This document shows, in pieces, positions 8,996-17,539 of a stretch of DNA of 64,000 bases. Source of the stretch: an uncultured Bacillota bacterium (GTDB lineage: Bacteria; Bacillota; Clostridia; Lachnospirales; Lachnospiraceae). The position numbers and the translations under genes are program-made. Where the stretch lies: contig CASEXH010000003.1 of assembly GCA_949291945.1 (NCBI GenBank), positions 62,001 to 126,000 of the forward strand, written 5' to 3'. The notes under the pieces are model-generated. The model searched no databases. It had not been told where the DNA came from and saw only the letters and a list, made by a program, of their open reading frames with translations. Each line of letters opens with the position of its first letter. The stretch's first letter is position 1.

Positions 8996-9050
8996 AATTG
9001 CTGTATTGCAGAGCCCCAAAACCAGGCAGTGAAATACAGCAATTTTTTTA
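8996..9050. terminator. Terminator between the convergent ATPase and degV genes
   Basis: AATTGCTGTATT pairs with AATACAGCAATT around a 25-nt loop and is followed by a T-run. Confidence 0.8.
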
Positions 9051-9059
9051 TTTCTAGTT

Positions 9060-9956
9060 CTATATCTCCGCTTTTTTAAGAATTCCCACGCCAATAGGAT
9101 AAGGTCCTGTATGTATGCCGATGGTGGCGCCAATCTGGATCTGGAGCCATTCTTTTACCGGATATCCCTTCTCTGTCAATTTCTCTTTCAAATAGTCTTT
9201 AAAAGTTTTATACTCCGGCACATCCAGGCCTATGCCGGTAACCAGCAAATATTCCTCCAGATCTATTTTTTTCTTCTCCAGATACTCAATAAACATATCC
9301 ACTACTTTCAGGAGAGATTTCTTCCGTCCCCGGCACAATTCTGTAGATCCCAGTTCTCCATCATAATACTGGAGGAGAGGTTTAATATTCAGAACGCTTC
9401 CAGCCAGAGAAGCCGCTTTCCCGATCCTTCCTCCATGTTCCAGATATTTCAGATCTTTCGTAGTAAAAAAGATGTGACCGGTATTCCGAATCCTTTCCAG
9501 AGCTTTTACCGCCTCTTCCAGAGAAAAGCCCTGATTCCTGAGTCTCACTGCTTCCTGAACAAAAAGCCCCTGTATAGCTGTTACCAACTGAGAATCCATC
9601 ACATAGATTTCCGCCTGAGGATAGTCTTCCATAAGCTCCTCTTTAGCGTTTATGGCAGACTGCATAGAGCCGCTGAATTTTTTTGTCAGACAGATACACA
9701 GCACCGGCATTCCTCTTTTCACCAAAGGCAGAAAGGCATCTATGTAATCCTGAACCGACGGCATAGAGGTCTTAGGGTAACACCCCTGATTATCTGCCAT
9801 CTCCTGGTAAAAATCGGTAACAGCTATATCTTTGCCCTCTTTCAGATACTTTTCCCCGTCAAAGGATACATAAAATGATACAATCGAAATCTGCTCCTGC
9901 TCTGTATACTGAGGCGATAAATCGCAGGAGCTGTCACTGACAATCCCAAATTTCAT
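9060..9956 (-). CDS. DegV-family fatty-acid-binding protein
   Basis: This 298-residue protein belongs to the DegV/FakB family, which binds a single fatty acid and presents it to the FakA kinase for phosphorylation and use in phospholipids. The N terminus FGIVSDSSCDLSPQY has the characteristic Ser-rich start. KTSMPSVQDYIDAF and the GGRIGKAASLAGSVLNIKPLL segment are typical lipid-site regions. No fakA is visible nearby. It is divergent from a TetR regulator with palindromes between them, so that regulator may control it. Confidence 0.9.
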   Translation of the reverse strand: MKFGIVSDSSCDLSPQYTEQEQISIVSFYVSFDGEKYLKEGKDIAVTDFYQEMADNQGCYPKTSMPSVQDYIDAFLPLVKRGMPVLCICLTKKFSGSMQSAINAKEELMEDYPQAEIYVMDSQLVTAIQGLFVQEAVRLRNQGFSLEEAVKALERIRNTGHIFFTTKDLKYLEHGGRIGKAASLAGSVLNIKPLLQYYDGELGSTELCRGRKKSLLKVVDMFIEYLEKKKIDLEEYLLVTGIGLDVPEYKTFKDYLKEKLTEKGYPVKEWLQIQIGATIGIHTGPYPIGVGILKKAEI

Positions 9957-9991
9957 TTTTCATCCGTCCTTGTCTTACTTTTTAATATCTG

Positions 9992-10023
9992 TTACTATCT
10001 ATAGTAAATGTTACAATTGTAAC
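9992..10023. promoter_or_regulatory. Two palindromes in the degV/tetR divergent region
   Basis: TTACTATctATAGTAA (9992-10007) and the perfect 14-bp palindrome GTTACAATTGTAAC (10010-10023) lie side by side. A half-site ttgttac recurs at 10060-10066, just before the tetR ribosome binding site. They are likely operators for the neighbouring TetR-family protein; this is inference. Confidence 0.6.
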
Positions 10024-10085
10024 ACTTTATTTTCACAAAAACAATACAGGGAACCTGAATTGTTACAAAAAGGAGAATTTTGTTC

Positions 10086-10643
10086 ATGAAAAGCTCATCA
10101 AAAAATACTTCTAAAGAATTTACCAAGAATTGTATAATGGATGCCCTCCTTCAGCTTATGCACACCAAAGACTATGAGCAGATCACCATATCCGAACTGA
10201 CCCGGAAAGCCGGAGTTTCCAGAATGTCCTACTACCGCAGTTATAACAGCAAAGACAGCATCTTAACAGACTATATGTATCGGATTTTAAAAGAATATGC
10301 AGAAGATTTGAAAGGTCCCGCCTTCCAGGCTAATTTCCAGACCTATGAACATATCCTTTGGAGTCTGAAATATCTGCAGAAATACAAAGATTATGTCCTC
10401 TGCCTGAAAAAAGCCAATCGCTCAGAGATCCTCCTCCATGGCCTGGATCTGTATATGCTTTCTGTAACAAATCCGCTGAAAAAATCGGAGCTGGAGAGAT
10501 ATGAGCTATATTATTATTCCGGCGCTCTTTATAATATTTTCATGCATTGGATCGAAGACGATATGAAAGAAGACATAGAGGTTATTGCTTCTATTATATA
10601 TGAGCATGTACGGCACAGCCGTTTTAATGACCGTCAGAAATGA
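10086..10643 (+). CDS. TetR/AcrR-family transcriptional regulator
   Basis: This is a 185-residue DNA-binding repressor. The N-terminal helix-turn-helix (about 25-65) contains ITISELTRKAGVSRMSYYR and the family's typical YYSKDSIL-like continuation. The C-terminal ~110 residues are the helical ligand-binding and dimer domain. ATG 10086 is preferred over TTG 10080 because aggag lies 10 nt upstream of the ATG but only 4 nt from the TTG. Palindromes upstream suggest autoregulation and control of divergent degV. The ligand is unknown. Confidence 0.85.
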   Translation: MKSSSKNTSKEFTKNCIMDALLQLMHTKDYEQITISELTRKAGVSRMSYYRSYNSKDSILTDYMYRILKEYAEDLKGPAFQANFQTYEHILWSLKYLQKYKDYVLCLKKANRSEILLHGLDLYMLSVTNPLKKSELERYELYYYSGALYNIFMHWIEDDMKEDIEVIASIIYEHVRHSRFNDRQK

Positions 10644-10688
10644 TTTTCTTCCACAGTATAAAGCGTTTAAACCATTTAAGACAAAAAT

Positions 10689-10726
10689 GAGAGAAACGTT
10701 GAACTCTCAGCGTTTCTCTCTCTTTT
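10689..10726. terminator. Terminator after tetR, facing tRNA-Leu
   Basis: GAGAGAAACG pairs with CGTTTCTCTC around a 12-nt loop and is followed by a T-rich tract. Confidence 0.8.
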
Positions 10727-10732
10727 AAACAC

Positions 10733-10819
10733 TGCCGCAGACCGGAATCGAACCGGTACGGGAGTATAAGTCCCGCAGGATTTTAAGTCCTGTGCGTCTG
10801 CCAGTTCCGCCACTGCGGC
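10733..10819 (-). tRNA. tRNA-Leu(TAA)
   Basis: An 87-nt class II tRNA with a long variable arm. GCCGCAG and CTGCGGC form the acceptor. The loop CTTAAAA between CAGGA and TCCTG gives anticodon TAA. CCA is not encoded. Confidence 0.93.
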
Positions 10820-10890
10820 ATTTTTGTACTTTCGGTTTACTGCAAAGGGCATACGTACTAAGTACTGTCCCTTTTAACTTACTCGTACAA

Positions 10891-10972
10891 TGGGCGATGG
10901 TGGATTCGAACCACCGAAGGCTTTGCCAGCAGATTTACAGTCTGTCCCCTTTGGCCACTCGGGAAATCGCCC
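10891..10972 (-). tRNA. tRNA-Tyr(GTA)
   Basis: An 82-nt class II tRNA. GGGCGAT and ATCGCCC form the acceptor, and the loop CTGTAAA gives anticodon GTA. It lies 71 nt upstream of tRNA-Leu on the same strand, so both are probably one transcript. Confidence 0.93.
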
Positions 10973-11000
10973 TTATGATTTTTAGTTCTCACAGATTAAA

Positions 11001-11028
11001 ATTATAGCATACCCGCCTGAAAATGCAA
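11001..11028 (-). promoter_or_regulatory. Sigma-A promoter for tRNA-Tyr and tRNA-Leu
   Basis: TTGCAT, a 16-bp spacer and TATAAT, extended as TGCTATAAT, lie 29 nt before tRNA-Tyr. Confidence 0.75.
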
Positions 11029-11069
11029 GTATTTTTTCACGTCAAAATTTCTGCTCTATCATTTTTCTA

Positions 11070-11106
11070 AAAAAAGAAGAGAACCAGTCACGAGTTCCTG
11101 GTCCTC
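11070..11106 (-). terminator. Terminator downstream of the GH13 neopullulanase gene
   Basis: GAGGACCAG pairs with CTGGTTCTC on the minus strand and is followed by TTCTTTTTTT. A second stem (CGGCAGGA with TCCTGCCG) lies just upstream of it. Confidence 0.8.
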
Positions 11107-11177
11107 AAGATCCGGCAGGACTGTTCTATTTCATGAGACAGATTCCTGCCGTTCTTTGTCATATACTTTTTCAGTCA

Positions 11178-13295
11178 TTATTTTTCCTGATCCAGCACAC
11201 ATTTTACAATAATTGCCCCATGGGAGGGCACCTCCAGGCGGATCACGCCTGCTTTGCACTCATGGATCTTCTTTACCAGACTGTATCCGAAATCTCCTGT
11301 CACCATAAGCTGTTTGAATTTGCTGGTTCTGGATCTGGGGATTCCCAGCTCCCATACGGAAAGCTCTACTATCTTGGTCTCATCACTGTTATTAATGGTC
11401 ACCACAGTCTTTTCTTTATCTGTAAATCTGCCGTAGCTGATTTGCTGATAATCATTGGCCAGAAACTTTACAGATCCTCTCAGCAGCTCATAATTTTCTT
11501 TATGAATCCTGATAATATCCCTATGGAAATTGATCAGTTCCTGATCCTCTCTTCCCCAAGGGTAAGTCCTTCTGTTGTCCGGGTCTGTAAATCCGCAGAG
11601 TCCCGCCTCATCTCCATAGTAGATGGTGGGTGCTCCAGGCCAGGTCATCTGAATCACTACCGCTTCCCGGAAAACAGCTTTGTTAATATCCTGCTCAGCC
11701 GCCTCACTGCCCAGATTTTCTACTCGTCCCACCTTATGGTTGGTCCTGGTAAGAAAACGGGAATGGTCATGATTGGATAATTCATTCATAGCTGTCATCA
11801 GAGAAGGTGCATAAAAGCTGGCCATATGATATTTCATAGAGCCGATAAAGCAGTCGCTGTTTCCCAGCATGCCTTCGTTAAATTCATCGCTGTGTTTCTC
11901 CATTCCTGTAAGGAACCAGGTCACAGGCTCCATAAAAGCATCATAGTTCATTACCGTATCCCACTGGTCACCTTCCAGCCAGGATTTTGCCTCTCCGTAA
12001 TGTTCTGCAAGGATCAAAGCATCTGGATTGGCTTCTTTCACATTTTTCCGAAATTCTCTCCAGAACTGGTGATTATATTCATTGCTGTGACCCAAGTCCG
12101 CAGCCACATCAAGACGCCAGCCATCCACATTATAAGGAGGAGACACCCATTTTTTTGCAATGCTCATAATATAATCATAAAGCCTTGGAGATTCCTCATA
12201 ATTCAATTTCGGCAGGGTGTCATGTCCCCACCAGCCGTCATAAAACTGATTATAAGGCCAGCTATACTCATTGTGAAAACGGAAAAAGGTCCGATAGGGA
12301 CTGTCCGGAGATATATAGGCCCCTTTCTCATATCCGGTCTGATTTTCATATATCTGTTCCCGGTCCAGCCATTTATTAAAAGATCCGCAGTGATTGAACA
12401 CGCCGTCCAATATTACTTTCATTCCTCTTTTATGGATCTCTTCCACAAGACAGGCAAAAAAGGCATTGCTGGCTTCCAGGTTTACTTTATCTGTTACCCG
12501 CTCAATGTATTTGGTAGCATGGGCATTGTCTTTCTCCCCTTCGGCCAGAACCTCTCCCCCGTCTTTCACAATCTTCCCGTAATGGGGATCAATATAGTCG
12601 TAATCCTGGCTGTCATATTTATGGTTGGATGGAGACACAAATAACGGGTTAAAATAGATCACATCTACGCCAAGCTCCTTCAAATAGTCTAATTTATCTA
12701 AGACACCCTGCAGATCTCCGCCATAAAAATCCCGGACATCCATGGTCTGGGGAGGCCGGTTCCAATCATCCACTTTTTTCACATGTTCGTCAATGTAAGC
12801 GTATTCCCCTGTAACAACATCATTGGAAGGATCTCCATTACGGAATCTGTCTACAAAAATCTGGTACATCACTGCACCCTTGGCCCAGTCCGGTGTTTTA
12901 AATCCCGGTACGATCCCAAAACAGTAATGCTCGTCAATTTCCCTGGTAACGCCTATTTGGTTATAATAACAATGGATCTTTCCGGAAATAATCTCGAAAT
13001 AATAGCGGATAGTCTCATTTCCAAGCTTTACATCCGTTCCGTAATAATCAAAACCGTCTTTAGACTCTACCCACTTCATAGGCTGTCTCACGTCATCATA
13101 TACTAAAAAAATAAAATCCACATTATTTTTCTTTGTTCGGATACGAATATTAACGGTATCTCCGGCTTCCGGTTCCGCCGGACTCCTGTAGTTTTCTGTC
13201 TCGTCGCTGAAGACTGCACGTTTATTGAAAGTGGGCCTCATATTGGTCACATATTCCTGAATTTTCCTTGCATCGTTAAGATTTTCGTAATTCAT
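11178..13295 (-). CDS. GH13 neopullulanase/cyclomaltodextrinase-type alpha-glycosidase
   Basis: This 705-residue cytoplasmic enzyme hydrolyses alpha-1,4 and probably alpha-1,6 links in maltodextrins, pullulan fragments or cyclodextrins. Residues 1-130 form an N-terminal beta-sandwich like the N domain of neopullulanases. The barrel (about 140-610) has the catalytic triad Asp396 (DGWRLDVA), Glu431 (ILAEHYG) and Asp510 (LSNHDH), and a C-terminal beta domain follows. No signal peptide is seen, so substrates must be imported. It is a single-gene unit with its own terminator. Exact substrate preference cannot be read from sequence. Confidence 0.92.
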   Translation of the reverse strand: MNYENLNDARKIQEYVTNMRPTFNKRAVFSDETENYRSPAEPEAGDTVNIRIRTKKNNVDFIFLVYDDVRQPMKWVESKDGFDYYGTDVKLGNETIRYYFEIISGKIHCYYNQIGVTREIDEHYCFGIVPGFKTPDWAKGAVMYQIFVDRFRNGDPSNDVVTGEYAYIDEHVKKVDDWNRPPQTMDVRDFYGGDLQGVLDKLDYLKELGVDVIYFNPLFVSPSNHKYDSQDYDYIDPHYGKIVKDGGEVLAEGEKDNAHATKYIERVTDKVNLEASNAFFACLVEEIHKRGMKVILDGVFNHCGSFNKWLDREQIYENQTGYEKGAYISPDSPYRTFFRFHNEYSWPYNQFYDGWWGHDTLPKLNYEESPRLYDYIMSIAKKWVSPPYNVDGWRLDVAADLGHSNEYNHQFWREFRKNVKEANPDALILAEHYGEAKSWLEGDQWDTVMNYDAFMEPVTWFLTGMEKHSDEFNEGMLGNSDCFIGSMKYHMASFYAPSLMTAMNELSNHDHSRFLTRTNHKVGRVENLGSEAAEQDINKAVFREAVVIQMTWPGAPTIYYGDEAGLCGFTDPDNRRTYPWGREDQELINFHRDIIRIHKENYELLRGSVKFLANDYQQISYGRFTDKEKTVVTINNSDETKIVELSVWELGIPRSRTSKFKQLMVTGDFGYSLVKKIHECKAGVIRLEVPSHGAIIVKCVLDQEK

Positions 13296-13439
13296 ACTGC
13301 ATCCTCTCCATATTTTAGCAAAACCTATCTGTGTTTCCTGCTTTGCTGAATTACTTCATATTATTATTCTATCCTACCGGGTCCATATATACAACCATTA
13401 TTTCCACAGATTTTTCGTACATTTTTTGTTATTTTTACT

Positions 13440-13500
13440 TAACTATTCAGCAAAAAAGCAACGTTAGCTGCGAATCTGAGCTGTATTACTAAATAGTTAC
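13440..13500. repeat. 61-bp element with terminal inverted repeats
   Basis: The ends TAACTATTCAG and (inverted) TAACTATTTAG match in 10 of 11 positions and enclose about 40 bp containing agctgcgaatctgagctg. It lies in a gene-free stretch (13296-13739) upstream of the GH13 gene. It resembles a small dispersed palindromic element; other genomic copies are not visible here. Confidence 0.5.
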
Positions 13501-13509
13501 ATTTCACAA

Positions 13510-13606
13510 AGTAAAACAGCCAGTCTGCTGACTGGCTGTTTTGGAGAAGGTATTTCTTCTTATGGGGTGTAGCAAAAACTATATAATGTATTGGGGGGTT
13601 TTTACA
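13510..13606 (-). ncRNA. Possible small RNA of about 95 nt
   Basis: A TATAAT box (13615-13610, with TGC before an overlapping TATTAT) precedes a run without a credible reading frame that ends in the perfect hairpin at 13513-13542. The -35 box is poor, so this may instead be just the ftsH 3' region plus the promoter of the GH13 gene. Confidence 0.35.
13513..13542. terminator. Strong symmetric hairpin terminator
   Basis: AAAACAGCCAGTC pairs perfectly with GACTGGCTGTTTT around TGCT. It can act on either strand. On the minus strand it would end the ftsH transcript or the possible small RNA just upstream of it. Confidence 0.8.
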
Positions 13607-13739
13607 ATAATTATAATAGCATGCCGCCTAAAAAAAGTGTGCACAATCTTAAGTTTTTTTCGTAATTTTTTTTGATCAATTTTAACATGACTGGTCCTTC
13701 CACTTTTCAGACATCTATGATAATCTGCATAAAAACCTG

Positions 13740-15548
13740 CTAAAACAGGGCTTCAAACTCTTCCCTGCCGATTTTTTCCTTCTCGATCAGCAGCGCTGCA
13801 CATTTATGAAGAACTTCCTCATTCTGGGAAAGAATCTCTTTTGCCTTCTCATAGGCTTCATCAATGATCCTCTTGACCTCACTGTCGATAAGGGCAGCCG
13901 TCTGGTCAGCATAATTCTTAGTATGGCCGAAATCTCTTCCGATAAACACTTCATCTTCGTCACTGCCATACTGGATCATTCCTACTTTCTCAGACATACC
14001 ATACTGAGTCACCATGGCCCTGGCCATCTGAGTAGCCTGCTTGATATCCTGAGAAGCACCGGTTGTTATATCGTGGAAGATCAGCTCCTCCGCTACACGG
14101 CCGCCAAGATCCACAACGATATTTTCCAGCATTTTCTTTTTGCTGTTAAACATCTCATCCTGTTCCGGCAGGGGCATGGTATAACCTGCTGCACCCATTC
14201 CTGTAGGAATGATAGAGATCGTATGGACAGGCCCCATCTCCGGAAGAAGATGGAAGAGAATGGCATGACCTGCCTCATGATAAGCAGTAATCTTCTTTTC
14301 TTTTTCGGAGATCACCCGGCTCTTCTTCTCTGCACCGATTCCAGTCTTTATAAAGGCCTGACGGATATCACTCTGATTAATGAAAAATCTGCCGTCCTTG
14401 GCGGTGATAATAGCCGCTTCGTTCATAAGGTTCTCCAGATCAGCTCCGGTATAGCCTGCAGTAGTTCTGGCAATTTCTTTCAGGTCCACATCTTCTCCCA
14501 GAGGTTTCTTTGCCGCATGGACCCTGAGGATATCTTCTCTTCCCTTAATATCAGGTCTTCCTACTCCTACCTTCCGGTCAAAACGGCCTGGACGCAGGAT
14601 AGCAGGATCCAGGATATCTACCCGGTTGGTAGCCGCCATAACAATAATTCCTTCATTTACACCGAAGCCGTCCATTTCTACCAGAAGCTGGTTCAATGTC
14701 TGTTCTCTCTCATCATGGCCCCCGCCCATGCCGGTGCCTCTTCTTCTCGCCACGGCATCGATCTCATCGATAAACACGATACAGGGGGCATTCTTCTTGG
14801 CTTCTTCAAACAGATCCCTGACACGGGAAGCGCCTACACCTACAAACATCTCCACAAAGTCTGAACCGGAGATGGAAAAGAAAGGAACCCCCGCCTCCCC
14901 TGCAATGGCCTTTGCCAGAAGAGTCTTACCTGTTCCCGGAGGTCCTACAAGAAGTACACCTTTGGGAATTCTGGCTCCTACCTTCACATATTTCTGAGGC
15001 TCCTTCAAGAAATCCACGATCTCTTCCAGCTCCTCTTTTTCTTCCTGTAGGCCTGCTACATCTTTAAAAGTTACTTTTTTATCTGCATCTGTGGACATTT
15101 TCGCCCTGCTTTTGCCGAAATTCATCATTTTGGCATTGCTTCCTCCGGACATCTGCCGGTTCATCATATTCATGATAACCAGGACCAGCACTACCGTAAG
15201 AATCAGGGGAAGCACAGACGCCATAAAGACATTATCTCCCGGTACATCCGCCACCTGTATGGTAACATCACTTTCCGCCTCCAGAGTATCCTGAAGTTCC
15301 TTCACATCCAGAGAATAAAAGTTGTGCTCCTCTCCGTTTTTCATACGAACCGTTACCTGGCCGGTAGGAATCTCTCTGTTTGGCTGAATATATACCTGAG
15401 ATACCTCTCCTTCCTCTATGTCCTGCTGAAATGCCTGCTCTGTATAGCTGTAATCCCGGGTCATCTGCCTGGAAATAAACCAGAACCCGAAAACGATCAG
15501 CAGCAACAGTACCAGAGCCGGCACCCAGTTTCTTGCCTGCTTATTCAC
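13740..15548 (-). CDS. ftsH: ATP-dependent zinc metalloprotease FtsH
   Basis: FtsH is a membrane-bound hexameric AAA protease that degrades misfolded membrane proteins and selected regulators and is needed for sporulation in Bacillus. The 602-residue protein has TM segments at about 8-24 and 108-126. The AAA module has Walker A GPPGTGKT (202-209) and Walker B IVFIDEID. The zinc motif HEAGH is at 424-428. The start is GTG with an aggag site. It is the last gene of the hup-to-ftsH cluster, 105 nt after hpt. Confidence 0.97.
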   Translation of the reverse strand: MNKQARNWVPALVLLLLIVFGFWFISRQMTRDYSYTEQAFQQDIEEGEVSQVYIQPNREIPTGQVTVRMKNGEEHNFYSLDVKELQDTLEAESDVTIQVADVPGDNVFMASVLPLILTVVLVLVIMNMMNRQMSGGSNAKMMNFGKSRAKMSTDADKKVTFKDVAGLQEEKEELEEIVDFLKEPQKYVKVGARIPKGVLLVGPPGTGKTLLAKAIAGEAGVPFFSISGSDFVEMFVGVGASRVRDLFEEAKKNAPCIVFIDEIDAVARRRGTGMGGGHDEREQTLNQLLVEMDGFGVNEGIIVMAATNRVDILDPAILRPGRFDRKVGVGRPDIKGREDILRVHAAKKPLGEDVDLKEIARTTAGYTGADLENLMNEAAIITAKDGRFFINQSDIRQAFIKTGIGAEKKSRVISEKEKKITAYHEAGHAILFHLLPEMGPVHTISIIPTGMGAAGYTMPLPEQDEMFNSKKKMLENIVVDLGGRVAEELIFHDITTGASQDIKQATQMARAMVTQYGMSEKVGMIQYGSDEDEVFIGRDFGHTKNYADQTAALIDSEVKRIIDEAYEKAKEILSQNEEVLHKCAALLIEKEKIGREEFEALF

Positions 15549-15653
15549 GTCTTTGTTTCTCCTCTCTTTTCATAATTTCTCTGTCGCCCTGTCAGTCCAT
15601 GCCTCAGGACAAACATTCTTTTCAGTCTGGCAGCGCAAGCCGCCTACTGTTAC

Positions 15654-16175
15654 TTAAAATTCCACAACGCCAATATAAGGCAGATTCCTGTATTTCTGCG
15701 CATAATCAAGTCCGTACCCTACTACAAATTCATCGGGTATGTTGAAGCACACATAGTCAACTTTCACATCCTTCACCCTTCTCTCAGGTTTATCCAGAAG
15801 GGTACACAGATGGATACTGGCAGGATGTCTCTGCTTCAGAATCTCAATGAGATAGCTCAGAGTCCTTCCGGAATCGATGATGTCCTCCACGATAAGCACA
15901 TCTTTTCCTTCTATGGGCTCATCTAAATCTTTCACGATACGTACCACTCCACTGGAACTGGTGTCATTGCCATAGCTGGATACAGACATAAAGTCAAGAC
16001 TTACCGGAACCGTCACACGCTTTGCCAGTTCGCAGGTAAAAAATACGCCGCCTTTCAGCACGCATATCATATGAACCGATTTCCCTTCATAATCTCTGCT
16101 GATCTGCTCTCCGATCTGGCAGATCCGACGATTTACTTCCTCTTCACTTAACAGCTGACGGATTCTTTCACTCAT
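15654..16175 (-). CDS. hpt: Hypoxanthine phosphoribosyltransferase
   Basis: This enzyme converts hypoxanthine or guanine plus PRPP to IMP or GMP in purine salvage. The 173-residue length is typical. The PRPP-binding loop VLIVEDIIDSGRTL is at about 93-106, and the VLKGGVFF and FVVGYGLDY segments are diagnostic. The start codon overlaps the 3' end of tilS by 8 nt, so the two are translationally coupled. The tilS-hpt-ftsH order is conserved in Bacillota. Confidence 0.97.
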   Translation of the reverse strand: MSERIRQLLSEEEVNRRICQIGEQISRDYEGKSVHMICVLKGGVFFTCELAKRVTVPVSLDFMSVSSYGNDTSSSGVVRIVKDLDEPIEGKDVLIVEDIIDSGRTLSYLIEILKQRHPASIHLCTLLDKPERRVKDVKVDYVCFNIPDEFVVGYGLDYAQKYRNLPYIGVVEF

Positions 16176-17529
16176 CTTCCTTTACTCCTTTTACATGTAC
16201 TTCTAACACTCGTTTTGTCTGACTGGTAATCTTATAATACTCACTGATACGCAGGCCCACTGCCCACAGGATATGGGAGCCCTCAGCCAGAAGAGTGATC
16301 CTTTCTCTCTCCTGACGTGGAATCTTACAGTCAATAAAATAATCTTTCAGTTTCTTCCGTCCTCCCTGGGCATTTATGGTAATATAATCTCCCGGTAAGC
16401 GGAACCTTACTTCAAGACTGTCTTTTATTTTATCATAATCAAACCATTTCGTATATGTTTTTTCTGGAATTTGCTGTTTTTCATAGGGAAAAATCCGGAA
16501 TTCCAGAGAAACTTTTTCCCTTTTCTCTTCTTTTACTCTTCCAATAACAAGGTTTCCATATTCCTGCCACGCCTGCAGACCATAAGGAAGAAATGCTCTG
16601 GATCCTGTATCCGCCAGAAGAAGAGCCTTAACTGTCTCAATATGGATCCTGGAAATATCCTTTTGGCTTCCTGCTGCCGCAGTCAGTACCTTTCTGAAAA
16701 CATACTCCTGCATAATATCCTTTTCATTAGCAAGCTCTCCCTTTACCACATACTGCTCTTCCCGTTTCTTCACATAGTTCCCATAAAGTTTATCTGCCTG
16801 TTCCTCCAGATATTCCTCTATTTTTCCCATATTGCCGGCGGTGATCCCTATATGGCTTACCGCCTGGGAATTGATCTGTTCCATCTGTGGTATCAAAATC
16901 TGCCGTATCCTGTTTCTGGTATAGGAAAGATCCTGGTTACTGCCGTCCTCTACCCAGGAAATGCTCTTCTTCCTCAGATATTCTCGTATTTCCTCTCTTG
17001 ACACACACAAAAGCGGACGGATATAGCACTTCTTTTCCTCTCTCTGTACCGGACGGATTCCTGCCAGCCCTCCTGCTCCTGTTCCCCTGATAAGATTGTG
17101 GATCACCGTTTCCGCCTGATCATTCTTATGATGAGCCAGGGCAATACAGAATTTTTTCGGATCAGCCTCCCAGGCCCGGCCCTCTTCCTCAAAAGCTCGG
17201 CGTCTTGCCAGCCTGCCTGCCTCTTCCAGAGACAGCTTCTGTGCAGCCGCTATCTCCGGCACCGGACAATACCGGACTGTAAGGGGAACTTCCAGTCTTA
17301 CACAAAGTTCTCTGGTAAACGCCTGGTCTCTCTCTGCTTCTTCTCCACGGATCCCATGGTTTATATGAATGCCCCGAAGAGCAAAATCCTTTCTTTTCTG
17401 ATATTCTTTTAACAAAAACAACAGGCATACCGAATCTGCTCCTCCCGAAATTCCAAGAAGCACCTGGCTGCCCGTTTTTATCATCTTGTATTCTTCTATA
17501 TAGGAAAATACTTTTTCTTCTATCTTCAT
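16168..17529 (-). CDS. tilS: tRNA(Ile)-lysidine synthetase
   Basis: TilS attaches lysine to C34 of the CAT-anticodon tRNA-Ile, changing its reading to AUA codons; it is essential. The 453-residue protein has the N-type ATP pyrophosphatase loop SGGADS at 28-33, the RNRIR and NLIRGTGAGGLAGI motifs, and the C-terminal TilS domain with GRKKLKDYFIDCKIPRQER. It sits between spoIIE (10 nt gap) and hpt (8 nt overlap). Confidence 0.96.
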   Translation of the reverse strand: MKIEEKVFSYIEEYKMIKTGSQVLLGISGGADSVCLLFLLKEYQKRKDFALRGIHINHGIRGEEAERDQAFTRELCVRLEVPLTVRYCPVPEIAAAQKLSLEEAGRLARRRAFEEEGRAWEADPKKFCIALAHHKNDQAETVIHNLIRGTGAGGLAGIRPVQREEKKCYIRPLLCVSREEIREYLRKKSISWVEDGSNQDLSYTRNRIRQILIPQMEQINSQAVSHIGITAGNMGKIEEYLEEQADKLYGNYVKKREEQYVVKGELANEKDIMQEYVFRKVLTAAAGSQKDISRIHIETVKALLLADTGSRAFLPYGLQAWQEYGNLVIGRVKEEKREKVSLEFRIFPYEKQQIPEKTYTKWFDYDKIKDSLEVRFRLPGDYITINAQGGRKKLKDYFIDCKIPRQERERITLLAEGSHILWAVGLRISEYYKITSQTKRVLEVHVKGVKEDE

Positions 17530-17539
17530 CCTCTTGTAT

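Noticed and set aside
13806..14864. 352-codon open frame opposite ftsH
   Set aside because: Antisense to a well-conserved gene and composed of its mirrored codons; no family features.
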